64,000 nt of DNA from Cyanodermella asteris (taxonomy: Eukaryota; Ascomycota; Lecanoromycetes; Ostropales; Stictidaceae): positions 3,133,654-3,197,653 of the forward strand of contig UYJD01000001.1 in the NCBI GenBank assembly GCA_900618795.1, written 5' to 3'. This document shows positions 10,013 to 19,583 of the stretch, one piece after another (position 1 is the stretch's first letter; the number at the start of each line of letters is the position of its first letter). Made by a program: the position numbers and the translations under genes. The notes beneath the pieces were generated by a model. It did not search any database. It was given only the letters and a program-made list of their open reading frames with translations, and was not told where the DNA came from.

Positions 10013-11056
10013 ATGGCTACCACGACCAAGGGCTGGTACTTCACCACAGGCCCCTACGGCCAGAACCTGAAACTCGGCGACATCTCCATCAAAACGGACC
10101 CGGAACCCCACGAGCTCATCGTCAGAGTCAAAGCCGCCGCCATCAACCCCGTCGACGTTCAAATCATGAACCTCCCGTTCTGGCCCTACGTCCCGAGCTT
10201 CCTCGCGCCCGTAATCAAAGGCACAGCAAAGGACTTTGCCGGCACAGTCGAAAAAGCCGGCAGCGAAACGAACTGGAAAAGGGGCGACGAGATCTTCGGC
10301 CTGTACATGGGAATCGCCGTCGGCACGATGCAGGAGCTGGCCGTAATCGACACGAAATCCTCGGCCATCGCGCCCAAGCCCTCGGATTGGTCGTGGGGCC
10401 AGGCTGCCGCTTTGCCGCTGGTCTACCTCACGGCGCGCACGGCCGTCGAGGCCGTTGCGCCGTTTGTGACGGAGACGAAGAAGAAGGTGGTCGTGCTGGG
10501 CGGCTCGTCGTCGACGGGCATGTACATGGTCCACCTCGCCAAGGCGCGTGGCTGGCACGTCGTGGCGACTTGTTCCGGTCGGAATGCTCCCTTTGTGCGG
10601 TCCATGGGCGCGGACGAGGTTGTCGATTACACGAACCCCTCCGGCCCAACTGGCGGCTCCGCTGTTCCTGCGGGCGCAACGCTTCCCGAACGCGTCGCTG
10701 CGTATGCGCCCGAAGCTATCCTCGATTGCGTGGGTGGGACGGAGTTCATCGGGATCGCGAAGCGGTATGTGACGATTGTGGGGGACAAGACGGGGCGGCT
10801 GCAGCTGGGAGGCGCGATGATTTATGCCACGCATCCGAGGATGGTGGCGAGGCATTTTGCGGGTTATCTCGGGTTGGTGAATAGCTATGCTTGTGTCAAT
10901 CTGGAGCCTTCGGATGAGAGGCTGGGGGAGACTTTGACGTTGCCAAGGGAGAAGATTGTGGTGGATAGTACGTTCAAGTTTGGGGATGCGAGGGAGGCTT
11001 TTGAGAGGTTGAATACGGGGCGGGCCAGGGGAAAGGTCATTGTGGAGGTGCAGTGA
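10013..11056 (+). CDS. Zinc-free MDR oxidoreductase, quinone reductase/enoyl-reductase-like
   Basis: Single exon, 347 residues from ATG 10013; the frame is open to 9842 but the upstream part resembles nothing in the family. The N-terminal GroES-like half (to about residue 130) has AAAINPVDVQIM and GTAKDFAGTVE, typical of medium-chain reductases. The Rossmann half carries a NADPH-binding loop GGSSSTG (163-169) followed by GADEVVDY. Cys and Glu ligands for catalytic zinc (GHE motif) are absent, which places it with NADPH quinone oxidoreductases and stand-alone trans-enoyl reductases (ToxD-like). Some relatives serve polyketide clusters, but no synthase gene is nearby, so a general NADPH reductase is more likely. 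Third codon positions shift from mostly C to mostly G along the gene. Confidence 0.87.
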   Translation: MATTTKGWYFTTGPYGQNLKLGDISIKTDPEPHELIVRVKAAAINPVDVQIMNLPFWPYVPSFLAPVIKGTAKDFAGTVEKAGSETNWKRGDEIFGLYMGIAVGTMQELAVIDTKSSAIAPKPSDWSWGQAAALPLVYLTARTAVEAVAPFVTETKKKVVVLGGSSSTGMYMVHLAKARGWHVVATCSGRNAPFVRSMGADEVVDYTNPSGPTGGSAVPAGATLPERVAAYAPEAILDCVGGTEFIGIAKRYVTIVGDKTGRLQLGGAMIYATHPRMVARHFAGYLGLVNSYACVNLEPSDERLGETLTLPREKIVVDSTFKFGDAREAFERLNTGRARGKVIVEVQ

Positions 11057-11763
11057 TGACCTCGTGCATTACGCAAGTCATCAGGCTGGCGAGAAATTAA
11101 TCCAGGCTTGAGGCGATGGGGATGCCAATCGTGCGTGGCCTGGTAAGCTGTTCTGAGCAGACCGGAAAACTAGGTAGTAATGAACTGCCAAAGCCTTGAT
11201 AGGTGTCTGCATTTTCGAATGCTGGCTGGTCGCACATCTTCAGATCCAGCTCGTCTCTTAGCAAGATGTAGAGTACATGTATAGATTCTGCCGCACAAAC
11301 ACTCATCAATCAGCGCTCTGGTGACTTGAGGCATAAAACTCACCCGGAAAGATAGGGGAGTTTGACTCAAGGGTACAGCTAACCGCGATTGTAGCAAGGC
11401 CGCCCTTGTTTTATGTTTTGCCGTTACTGCATCTAACAAGGTAGCGGGTTCAAGTCGGCCGGGCGAAGCTTTTTGTGATGTGCTTCGAAATTTTGAGATT
11501 GCTGTTGATCGTGAATAGCCGGCTGTGAATTGGCTCGGAGCCTTTCGGAGTACCTTGCAGCTGATGGCCCTCGTGTCTTGGTCAGCCTCTTTTGATCCCC
11601 ATTCTTTTGAATATTAAGATTGTCAATATCGAAGTCACGGGACACGACGGATGCTTCGAAAGAGAATGCATTCTTCGACATGCGCTGGAAAAAAGGAAAA
11701 TCGTACAGCTTGATACATGTACAATGCCATATCCACCAAACACTGCTCACACTTTCCCACCAT
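11057..11763. other. Convergent intergenic stretch
   Basis: The stretch holds the 3' flanks of two convergent genes. I see no gene. A GGTTCAAGT T-loop-like string near 11449 is not part of a foldable tRNA. Confidence 0.5.
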
Positions 11764-12781
11764 TTACAATGCGCCATCTGTCCGTAAAACCTGCTCGGCC
11801 GTCCACGGCTCGCTTGTCAAGCTCGTCAGACCAGCGCTGTTTTCGCACGTTTTCCTGCCGCTCTGCGGCCCGGACGCAGGCAGCTTGACGCCCTGCTTGT
11901 TTGCGTACGTCCTCGAATGCTGCCCCTCAACGCCATCGGTCGTCTGCCCACGGTCCTCACCCAGAATCAATCGTTCCTGCGACTCGCCCGCCAGTCCCTC
12001 CGCACCGGCTGTTGTGCCCATGGCCTCTGCGCTCGCTTGCAGCGCCTTCAGCAAGCTGACCACGCTCTCGGGCGTGAGATCCTCGTAGTAGTCGTCGTTG
12101 ATCTGGATCATGGGCGCATTGACGCAGGCGCCGAGACATTCGACCTCAATCACCGTGAAGATGCCGTCCTTTGTGGTGTGGCCCGCGGTTATTCCCAGGT
12201 GCTCTTCAATTGCCTTCAAGACCTTGTCGCTGCCGCAGCCACCGAGCTGGCAGGGTGTAGTTGTGCAGACTTGAACGTGGAAGCGCCCGACGGGCTCGCG
12301 GTTGTACATTGTGTAGAAGGTGGCGACTTCGTAGACACGCATGGGCGGCATCTCGAGCACGCGCGCAACCTCGTTCATGACGCTGATGCTGCAGAATCCA
12401 TGCTGGCGCTGGCCGAGATCCAGTAGAGGCATGACGGCCGCCTTCTTATATTGAGGTGGGTAGCGCTTGAGGATCTCTTGAATGAGGCGGTTGTTCAGGT
12501 CGCTGAACTTGAAGGGAATGTCGGGGTTGTTGTGCTCACTGTTGCGGTGCTATAGACGATGGACATCAGCATTGAGGGTCTGTATACTGACTTGGGAGCT
12601 CTTCTTGGTCTATATGGAGCTTGAGCGGCGCTGGACAAAAGGAGGTACTTACAACATTGAGTGATGCGCTCTGTGCCCGGCTGCTGTGGGAGAAGGGTTG
12701 GATGTGAGATGCTGGCCGGGCTGCGATCCGTGACGATCGAGCCACTGGCCGTGTGAGGAGTGGTACTAGTCTCGAAGCCAT
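11764..12781 (-). CDS. nuo-24: NADH:ubiquinone oxidoreductase 24 kDa subunit (complex I, NDUFV2 homologue), mitochondrial
   Basis: Two exons, 12781-12653 and 12549-11764, join between codons to 304 residues. The first exon is an Arg/Ser/Ala-rich mitochondrial presequence with no acidic residue ([17 protein letters not shown] onward). The mature part has the thioredoxin-like fold with four cysteines binding the 2Fe-2S cluster N1a: C138 and C143 (CTTTPC) and C181 and C185 (CLGAC). FATFYT-like EVATFYTMY and the C-terminal [17 protein letters not shown] stretch agree with fungal homologues. The subunit sits in the peripheral NADH-oxidising arm beside the FMN subunit. The protein is somewhat longer than usual because of a linker around residues 225-260. 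The donor is GTAAGT and the acceptor CTATAG. Confidence 0.95.
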
Positions 12782-13488
12782 TGTGTGCGTGGGTAGAGGG
12801 GAGAATGAAGCTGTCGGACTGCCTTGAAGTTCTTGGGGCGAGTCTATGATCGGCTACATAATTGGACATTCGACGACGCTGATTGGCTGCACAGAGCTAC
12901 GTCTCTTGGCGCTGAAGAACTCTCACATTCAGAGTCGAGATGGAGCCTTGTTGACAACCCACGCATCCTATTTCCAGTCTTGTGATATGCGCATCAAACC
13001 AGACTTATCGAACAGACCGCATTCATGTGCTTGTCTCCTCGACGATCCACTTCCAGGGTGCTAGCAACCATGTCGCGCTCAGGCAAGATGTCACCGACAT
13101 CATAATGGGACTCACACGCGGAGTCATGTCGCTGCTTGACAATTTGTCATTTACCGTGTCAACAATGCTCATGAAACGTAAACAAATTAAAATGCTGGGT
13201 TCGCCTTCTACTTTCGAGCCATCTGCTAGTCGTTCGTTGTCATGACAAAGCAACGACGCCCGAAGGGAGGCACCTGAACCTGGTCAATTTGACGTAAGGC
13301 AGGTCCACTTCTCGCTCGAAAGGGTATCTTGTCAACCTCACAAAAGCTGTATCGGTCTCCTTTGATTGTGAAGTGCGAATGCGTTTGTTAACATTTTGTG
13401 AGATTCCAGTTCTGTACCAACGGACCTCTTCAACGGTTTAGAAGACCCCTCCAATACTGCTTGTCGCCTGCAGGACTTTTCCCTGATC
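12782..13488. other. Divergent promoter region
   Basis: This 707-base stretch lies upstream of both the complex I subunit (minus) and the unknown ORF at 13489 (plus). No additional gene is recognisable. Confidence 0.45.
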
Positions 13489-14181
13489 ATGGACATCGCT
13501 CCCCCAACTCTTTACTTGGGAGTCGAACGCGCAGTTCAACGTCGAATGCGCAGGATGTCACGCTCAAATCTCGACCGGCCCCTGCCACATCGACGCATGA
13601 CTGACCACAGCAACCACGGCTGCAGTGAGGGCAGCACTTTCCGGGGCCAACAGACTCCTGATTCGAAGTCCAAGGGCAAGCCGTCTTATTCTGACAACGT
13701 TCCCCCATCCTGCAACGAAATCTACGACTGCGACCTCGTCTCTTCAGACCCATCAAGAAAGTATAACCCAGAACGCCCGTCGAACTCCTACACAAGCAGC
13801 AGGACCAAAATGGACCTCGACGACGAAGGCCTTGTCCACGTCTCCACGTTCGACAGCAACGATGCAAGACCGAAAGACCGCCCCATGTCCATGGCCGAAG
13901 CAAAGCAGCTGCGTTATCTGTTCAGATTGATGGAGGACAGCATCCTTGATACGGAACACAACCTGCGACAACACATCGAGTTTGATGGCCCACTAGAGAC
14001 TGTCCAAGTTGAGATTGAGGGAAAGGTCATGAAGTACGTCCGGGTTGATGGAGTTGAAAAGAGGAACATCCAAGAAGCCATTCCTTGGGTGGAGAAACTG
14101 AATCCGGAGTACTACGAGGCTGAATTTATTTACCTTGGAAGGAAGAACGATGAAAGCAAGCAGGAGACTGCTTCTACATGA
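13489..14181 (+). CDS. Hypothetical protein of 230 residues
   Basis: A single open frame starting at ATG 13489 (MDIAPPTLYLGV). I do not recognise a family. The first 125 residues are polar, Arg/Ser/Pro-rich and probably disordered. The second half is better ordered: a helix-like stretch with heptad-like leucines around residues 135-165 (MAEAKQLRYLFRLMEDS), then EVEGKVMKYVRVDG-type beta strands and a charged end. The better-ordered C-terminal half and C-ending codons argue for a real gene. No signal peptide or membrane segment is seen. It may have further exons downstream, because a stop-free plus-strand frame without an ATG runs through the 12-base repeat at 14354. Confidence 0.5.
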   Translation: MDIAPPTLYLGVERAVQRRMRRMSRSNLDRPLPHRRMTDHSNHGCSEGSTFRGQQTPDSKSKGKPSYSDNVPPSCNEIYDCDLVSSDPSRKYNPERPSNSYTSSRTKMDLDDEGLVHVSTFDSNDARPKDRPMSMAEAKQLRYLFRLMEDSILDTEHNLRQHIEFDGPLETVQVEIEGKVMKYVRVDGVEKRNIQEAIPWVEKLNPEYYEAEFIYLGRKNDESKQETAST

Positions 14182-14621
14182 GTGTATTCGAGGAGACGAA
14201 CGGCTTGGTTGCGTATCCACATGCGAGAGCATCTACAAAAGTCCTCAGTGAGCAACTTAGGCATCGACCCCTAATGATATGTCGTGAAGTACGTCGGCGC
14301 TTAGCTCCAAGACTCTCTATATCAATGTCTCGCAAGGTAACCATGGAGGGATTGACGTAGGTATTGAACTGGCTACCGATGTAGATGCTGATTCGGGTAC
14401 TGATGTAGGTACTGATACAAGTGTTGATGCAGGGAGAAGAACACTTGCGCAACGACTTTTGCACGCCTACCTTGGAACACGATGCATGGACATGATTCCG
14501 AAAGACATTATACCCGTGATATAACAATATCCAACAACTAATGCGAAATAAGTTGAGAGCAGCGAACTATATCTTCATTCACGGTCGTCAATATTATTAG
14601 CTAATGCGTTCTGCCCGCTCA
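14182..14621. other. Convergent intergenic stretch
   Basis: The 3' flanks of two convergent genes. Apart from the 12-base minisatellite listed separately nothing is recognisable. Confidence 0.45.
14354..14437 (+). repeat. Degenerate 12-base minisatellite, seven units
   Basis: Seven consecutive 12-base units all begin with GA; unit 5 is GATGTAGGTACT and the others differ at two to seven positions. On the plus strand the register encodes a loose tetrapeptide repeat of the form D-V-G-T in a frame open from 14288 to the TAA near 14523, but with no ATG. It lies in the convergent 3' region between the hypothetical gene and the alpha-arrestin. Confidence 0.75.
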
Positions 14622-16799
14622 TCATCTATGCCTGTGCAAAATGTTCCCAAAAATCGAGCTTCGACTCCTTCCCTGTCCCTCTAAACCACCACCAGGTCTC
14701 GTCGGCCTGGTCGTCCCGCCATCCGTAGACTGCGTCGATGTCGCTGGAGTGGTGGCTCCGGAATTACCACTGTGACTGCCAGTGATGCTACCACTTCGGC
14801 TCGCAGATTCGGACTCGACTTCGACGTACGTGGGCAGGCCGTGACCACCGTGTTGACTGCCAAGCGAGCCCGACGGCGCGGGTGTCGTGATGGCCGTGTT
14901 GTAGCTCGGGACTCTGTTCAGGTCCTCCATGTGTACCGGACTGCTCGGTCGCGTTGGATGCGCGCTACGTATACATCCCGGCGTGACCGCTCCTGATCCA
15001 TCCGGCGAGTTGGAATGCGAGGTCGAGTGGCTAACTCCTAAATGATCGACGAATATCGAGGGACCGGCCGAACGAGCAAAGTGTCGACGATCAAGAAGCT
15101 GGTTGTCGATCTCCAAAGATGGCGTCGCCGACGCATGCGCCAGCGGTGAGTGTGCCATTGGCGAATGCCCCATATTCGCGCCCTGAAAAGATCGATTTCT
15201 GACAATCGAAATGGGTGAGTGAGTTCCGCTTCGGCTCCCACCCGAGCCTACAGGACCAGTCACATCACCGTGCCTACTGTTGAATCTGGATCCGGCACCG
15301 AGTTTAACCCTCTCAAGGCGATTTCTAAGCGCGTTGGCATCAGGTTGATTACCTCTCAGGCCGTCGCCGTCGCCGTGGCGGATGAAGTCGTCGTTCAGGT
15401 TATGCTGTGTGTTTGCGTTTGTCTGTTCATCTTGGCCTTCTCCTTCTTCTTCTTCTTCTTCTTCTTCTTCTTCTTCTTCTTCTTCTTCGTCGTCGTCTTC
15501 GATTCCAGCTAGCATATTCAGATTACTATAGCTGTGGGACCGGGGGGTCATGGAACCGCTTGGGGTGAGCGCTCCGCTCTGGGGCCCGGGTGTTGCAAAG
15601 CCGCTGGTAGGCATTGCGCCATATAGCCCTTGCAGCGGTACACGGTCGTTGTCGCCCGATACGTCGCTACGCAGGACAAGCATATCACGTTGGCAGTCTG
15701 CGTAGTTGGGAGGAATATCGTTGAGCGCAGCGACCATCGGATCCGCTTCGCTGCCGTTCGGTACACCATGAACCTCTGTACTCTCACCCTCAACGCGCAT
15801 GTCTTCGATGAAGAAAAGTTCGACGGGCAGTCGACCTTGAATTTCTGAGACATGTCCATCCGGGTTGCTAATCCCTAATTTATAGTTGACGTAATGGCGG
15901 ATCTCAATATCGGGGACTGCAGGCTCCTTGTACGACTGACAGCACTTGGCGAGGTTCTCTGGTAGCTTGAGCTTTTGGGAAAAGGTGTAAAAGCTGTGGA
16001 TGTCCTGCTCTAAATCTTCGGGTACTTCCTGCACATGTTCGCAAACGATTCGCTCATATTCACGAGTCTTAAACGGGGTTGAGGGGTGATCGATCACTCG
16101 ACGATATCGAATGACCTGTGATACGTTGGATTTAACACGTAACGGTCTGATACCTTTGCCCAGAGGCGCGATCTTGTAATTCATCGGAACGTGAGTGCCG
16201 TAAATGATACCTTTAGTCGGTGTTTCAATCACATACGCACATTTGTCCTTCCAGTGACTGTCGGTGATCATGGTCTGCTGCAAAGCCAGAGAGTCCGGCT
16301 GGAGCGTACGATGAATGCGAACGTGCTTCTTTTGAATGAAGTCCCTTGCAAGAACACCCCTTTCGACCACACACTTTAGTCGATAGACGACATATGTGGT
16401 AGGCGGACCTTCCAGACTTGCGGCAGTATCGGCCGGGATGGGAATGTCGAAATTCCAAGAGTGCTGGCCAGCTTTCAATTTCTGATTGTCGGCGACCAAG
16501 TACTCATCCCACATGTCGGTTTCCTTGAAAACGAGATCCACAGACCCTGGTTGGCCGAATGGGTCGCCTGCATGATGAATCCGTTCTGTATGTCTTATGC
16601 GGCGAGTAAGACGTAACCTGACCTTCCCTGTTACAGCTGATTTCAGATCAAGCAGAACCTTGCCTGTGAGCTTCTGGTCTGTCGCTTCGTCTCTGGTACC
16701 CCTAAGTATCACAACATGGTTTGTGTCTGTGACAATTTCGAAACTCTTCAAGACACCTTTGGATGCCGTGGCAGCATACCAGTCGTCGTCGTAGACCAT
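14622..16799 (-). CDS. Alpha-arrestin (arrestin-related trafficking adaptor)
   Basis: Single exon, 725 residues. The arrestin N lobe (about 15-165) contains the alpha-arrestin signature WNFDIPIP (115-122), and the C lobe (about 185-335) ends with PVELFF. A PPNY motif at 363-366 and LPTY in the tail are likely docking sites for a Rsp5/NEDD4-type ubiquitin ligase, the known partner of this family in fungi; these adaptors direct ubiquitylation and endocytosis of plasma-membrane transporters. The C-terminal half is Ser/Thr/Pro-rich and disordered, many SP/TP sites suggesting phosphoregulation. It includes an uninterrupted run of about 16 glutamates from a GAA tract. The tRNA-Gly lies 1.6 kb upstream of the start codon. 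An additional short 5' exon cannot be excluded. Confidence 0.9.
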   Translation of the reverse strand: MVYDDDWYAATASKGVLKSFEIVTDTNHVVILRGTRDEATDQKLTGKVLLDLKSAVTGKVRLRLTRRIRHTERIHHAGDPFGQPGSVDLVFKETDMWDEYLVADNQKLKAGQHSWNFDIPIPADTAASLEGPPTTYVVYRLKCVVERGVLARDFIQKKHVRIHRTLQPDSLALQQTMITDSHWKDKCAYVIETPTKGIIYGTHVPMNYKIAPLGKGIRPLRVKSNVSQVIRYRRVIDHPSTPFKTREYERIVCEHVQEVPEDLEQDIHSFYTFSQKLKLPENLAKCCQSYKEPAVPDIEIRHYVNYKLGISNPDGHVSEIQGRLPVELFFIEDMRVEGESTEVHGVPNGSEADPMVAALNDIPPNYADCQRDMLVLRSDVSGDNDRVPLQGLYGAMPTSGFATPGPQSGALTPSGSMTPRSHSYSNLNMLAGIEDDDEEEEEEEEEEEEEEEGEGQDEQTNANTQHNLNDDFIRHGDGDGLRGNQPDANALRNRLERVKLGAGSRFNSRHGDVTGPVGSGGSRSGTHSPISIVRNRSFQGANMGHSPMAHSPLAHASATPSLEIDNQLLDRRHFARSAGPSIFVDHLGVSHSTSHSNSPDGSGAVTPGCIRSAHPTRPSSPVHMEDLNRVPSYNTAITTPAPSGSLGSQHGGHGLPTYVEVESESASRSGSITGSHSGNSGATTPATSTQSTDGGTTRPTRPGGGLEGQGRSRSSIFGNILHRHR
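15444..15488 (-). repeat. (GAA)n trinucleotide tract inside the alpha-arrestin gene
   Basis: Fifteen perfect TTC triplets on the plus strand encode the polyglutamate run of the arrestin tail. Such near-pure codon repetition implies recent slippage rather than selection for a particular sequence. Confidence 0.95.
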
Positions 16800-18365
16800 G
16801 GTGAGGAATCAGTCGGCCAAAACCTCTGACCCGTCCGTACGGGTACGTTCGGTGAGATGAACGCAACGCACCAGGCAAATCGTAGTCCTAAGCCACGAGC
16901 ACAGATTTTACGATCCAAACGTCTTGCGATCTCGTGACATTGATACTGGCGGTTTCCTCTTGGCAAGTGGGTCGTTGCGATCGTCGGAGGAACGTGCAGT
17001 GACCAAGTTTGCAGGCCGCAAAGAATGAACTGATCTTGATGGTTCAGAGCAGAACAAATGTCGCAAACTTGATGCTCATCTAAGTATGGGAGTTCAAGTC
17101 GGAATATTTCGGCCGGGTGTGTTGGACGGGAAAGCGATGACGGAAATTCGGAGATGCAACTCGCGGGTATCAATCTATGGAGAGGATGGCGAGTACGAGT
17201 GTCGGATTTGCAGAAACGACGAAAGAAATGAAGGGCGCCTTCCAGTATTCAAGATGGACAACAATGCAGGTGAGACTTGGTGGCCAGTGTGCGGGCTGAG
17301 CAGAGATAGATGGAGCTTTGCACAGCCAGATAGATTACGACGGGTATCTTGCCATTATTGGCTACTGTCACCAAGAAGTCAGTCGAGTTGTCGACAAGTC
17401 ACGCATGATAGCAGCCGGACAGGGGCTCCACAAGGCGCTTTCAGCCGCTCACAAGCTTGCATGCTTGATACCAAGCAGACGGGGGGCGCTGCGGAATGGG
17501 AGACAGGGAGAGCACGTTGACGACATGGTGAAGCAAGGGTTCGATCTGACTGGCTGCAAACAGCTCCAACACCCTGCCTTATCTTGCTTCTATCTATTCT
17601 TGTCTAGGAACAGCCTCTGTCATCATCGCCTGTTGTTTCACCATTGCTGTATCAATGAAACTCTAAAGCTGTTGGTGCGCGGGTGACTTGCCAACTTTTT
17701 CGTCTTCGAAAATGCGTGGGGGCGTACCAACATGGCCTTGTTGAGGAGTCCACCCACGATATTAGCCAGATGTTCCGATGCCATCTTATAGGCTTCGGAT
17801 TGCACACCTTCGTACTGTATGTCGTCAAACAACCGTTGCAGCGTAACGTAGATCACCTGCAAGCATTGTACAGAGCCGGCAACCACGAACTGGAAGCACT
17901 AGTATCTTTATCTCATGGGGCAATCCCTGGTCAGATCATGATTTACAGTGTCGGGTTTTTTTGCTATACAACCATTCGTCGGATACCATGGCCGGCCATC
18001 GTCAGAAGTCGCAGATCCATCGGTTGTGATACTGTCCTCATTACCTTGATACGCGAACAATTTCGTAGACCGTTCATTGTAGGTTTCCAGGACGACATGC
18101 CAGAGCATGCAGAATGCCGTGTAACAATATCCTCCAATATTTCACAGCATTGCCGTTGCCTCACAAAAAGTGGTTGAAGTCGTCGCGTGCAATCTACTTG
18201 GTGCCACAATCCTTTGTTTCGTGGTTGGGTAGAGAACATTTAGCGAGTTTGCCGTCCCACCACAGACCTTTCCGATGGTAAAAACGATATACAGGCTCAA
18301 ACCTAGACGCGGCATTGTGAGACCTGATCGGAAGCCTACGTACGAGGCAAAGAAAAACCAAAAGA
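16800..18365. other. Intergenic stretch with possible gene fragments
   Basis: No gene could be assembled. On minus, 18140-17690 contains two stretches that read like protein (TAFCMLWHVVLETYNERS, and further down LFDDIQYEGVQSEAYKMASE followed by HLANIVGG) separated by an intron-like interval, but I found no start or continuation. Plus-strand frames at 17086 and 17318 do not join at their apparent splice sites. Confidence 0.35.
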
Positions 18366-18437
18366 TACGCCATTCGGGAGTCGAACCCGAGCCTCTTGCT
18401 TGGAAGGCAAGAATCCTGACCGTTGGACCAATGGCGT
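18366..18437 (-). tRNA. tRNA-Gly (anticodon TCC)
   Basis: The 72-base minus-strand sequence folds as a full cloverleaf without an intron. ACGCCAT pairs perfectly with ATGGCGT in the acceptor stem, the discriminator is A, and the D arm is GTCC/GGAT. The anticodon stem CTTGC/GCAAG closes loop CTTCCAA with anticodon TCC, and the T stem TCGGG/CCCGA closes loop TTCGACT. The A box (TGGTCCAACGG) and B box (GGTTCGACTCC) are intact, and T-rich runs follow within 15 bases as a Pol III terminator. The gene stands alone. Confidence 0.96.
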
Positions 18438-18890
18438 CAGACAATTGATAAATTTCGACCTTGCCAAGATTAAATATATAGTCGCAAATTCAAGCAATAG
18501 ACTCTGGCTCATCCACGATAGGACCGTCCTTCCCTATTCTCAGAAGGTCTAAAGGTTCGATAATCGTGGAAGAATGTATAAGAGCTTTTCTACCTCGATC
18601 GGAACTGACCCAGCCTCTGCTCTGCGTGAAACAGGCCGCGGTCCGGCCTGCAAGACGTTGCCACTCAGCCAAAATTTGAACACTTATCCTATGTCTGAGC
18701 AACATGTCACTCGTCTGATAGATTCAATCTCAGCTGCAATATAGCAGATGCGCATACGATGTCACACATATCTTTCGTCTCTCATCACTCATCTCTCGTC
18801 TCGACACCCTCAACACCACAACTCCTCGCTCAACTCACAAACAGACCTCCCACCACAAGCGTCACCAGCAGCCAATCCACAACGTTCCCT
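18438..18890. other. Short intergenic stretch
   Basis: The 5' flank of the tRNA gene and 3' flank of MsrB. The plus strand carries CT-rich, CTCATCACTCATCTC-like low complexity around 18775-18860. No gene seen. Confidence 0.45.
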
Positions 18891-19583
18891 TCACGCCTTC
18901 GCCTCAGGCTTATCCCCAGGCTGAAACTTCAAACTAATGCTGTTGACGCAGTGGCGCTCATCGGTCGGGGTCGGGAAGCCCTCACCCTTGAATACATGCC
19001 CCAGATGCCCACCACAGTTGCTGCACGTAATCTCAATGCGCTCCATCCCAAAACTCCTATCCGAGTGACGGGTCACCGCGCCGGGCAGCGCGTCAAAGTA
19101 TGCCGGCCATCCACACCCGCTCTTGAACTTGTGATCCGCCTTGTACAGGGCGGTGCCGCAGCCGGCGCAGTTGTAGACGCCCGAGTCCGGGTAGTGCTTG
19201 TCGTACTCGCCGGAGCCGGGGGCTTCGGTGCCTTTGTTACGGAGGATGCGGAACTGTTCTATTCGAGAAGGCGTTAGTATCATACGAGGTGATATGAGGG
19301 GGTGGGTGGCGAATGGGGTGTGTATGGCCTTACCTTTATTTAGGACCGCTCGCCACTCGTCGTCGGTCTTCTTGACTGGATAGTCCGTCATGTCTTGTTG
19401 CTTTGCGGAGGTACTGAAGAGAGAGCCTAGGAAGGGAATTGTGGGCATTGATCGAAGTGCTGTCGCACGGGAAAATGGAGTTATCGTTCGCTGGCGAACA
19501 GCGGAGAGTGGGGTGCCGTGAAGGGTGGCGTTGGAGAAGGTGTAGATGGTTCGGATTATTGTGGGAAATGAAGGAAAGCGCAT
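18891..19583 (-). CDS. MXR2: Peptide-methionine (R)-S-oxide reductase MsrB
   Basis: Two exons, 19583-19334 and 19258-18891, join to 205 residues. The domain (about 72-197) has two CxxC pairs that bind structural zinc (C114/C117 and C162/C165), the catalytic Cys187 in RHCVNS, and SGCGWPAY with a possible resolving Cys132. It reduces methionine-R-sulfoxide in oxidised proteins using thioredoxin. The Arg/Ser/Thr-rich N-terminus (1-60) resembles a mitochondrial presequence; internal methionines at 46 and 65 could start a cytosolic form, so dual targeting is possible. The 75-base intron has no in-frame stop, and its retention would insert 25 residues before the domain. The exon codons change from C-rich to more G-rich toward the 3' end. 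Confidence 0.94.
   Translation of the reverse strand: MRFPSFPTIIRTIYTFSNATLHGTPLSAVRQRTITPFSRATALRSMPTIPFLGSLFSTSAKQQDMTDYPVKKTDDEWRAVLNKGKAIHTPFATHPLISPRMILTPSRIEQFRILRNKGTEAPGSGEYDKHYPDSGVYNCAGCGTALYKADHKFKSGCGWPAYFDALPGAVTRHSDRSFGMERIEITCSNCGGHLGHVFKGEGFPTPTDERHCVNSISLKFQPGDKPEAKA

Noticed and set aside
9982-10884. A 300-codon plus frame and a 284-codon minus frame over the MDR gene
   Set aside because: Both are shadows of the GC-rich real frame, rich in Arg/His/Gly, with no family resemblance.
11390-11470. tRNA-like T-loop string GGTTCAAGT
   Set aside because: The flanks do not pair into T or acceptor stems and no anticodon arm is present.
17086-17686. Possible two-exon plus-strand gene
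   Set aside because: The apparent GTGAGA donor and CACAG acceptor join to an immediate stop, and no other join keeps the frame.
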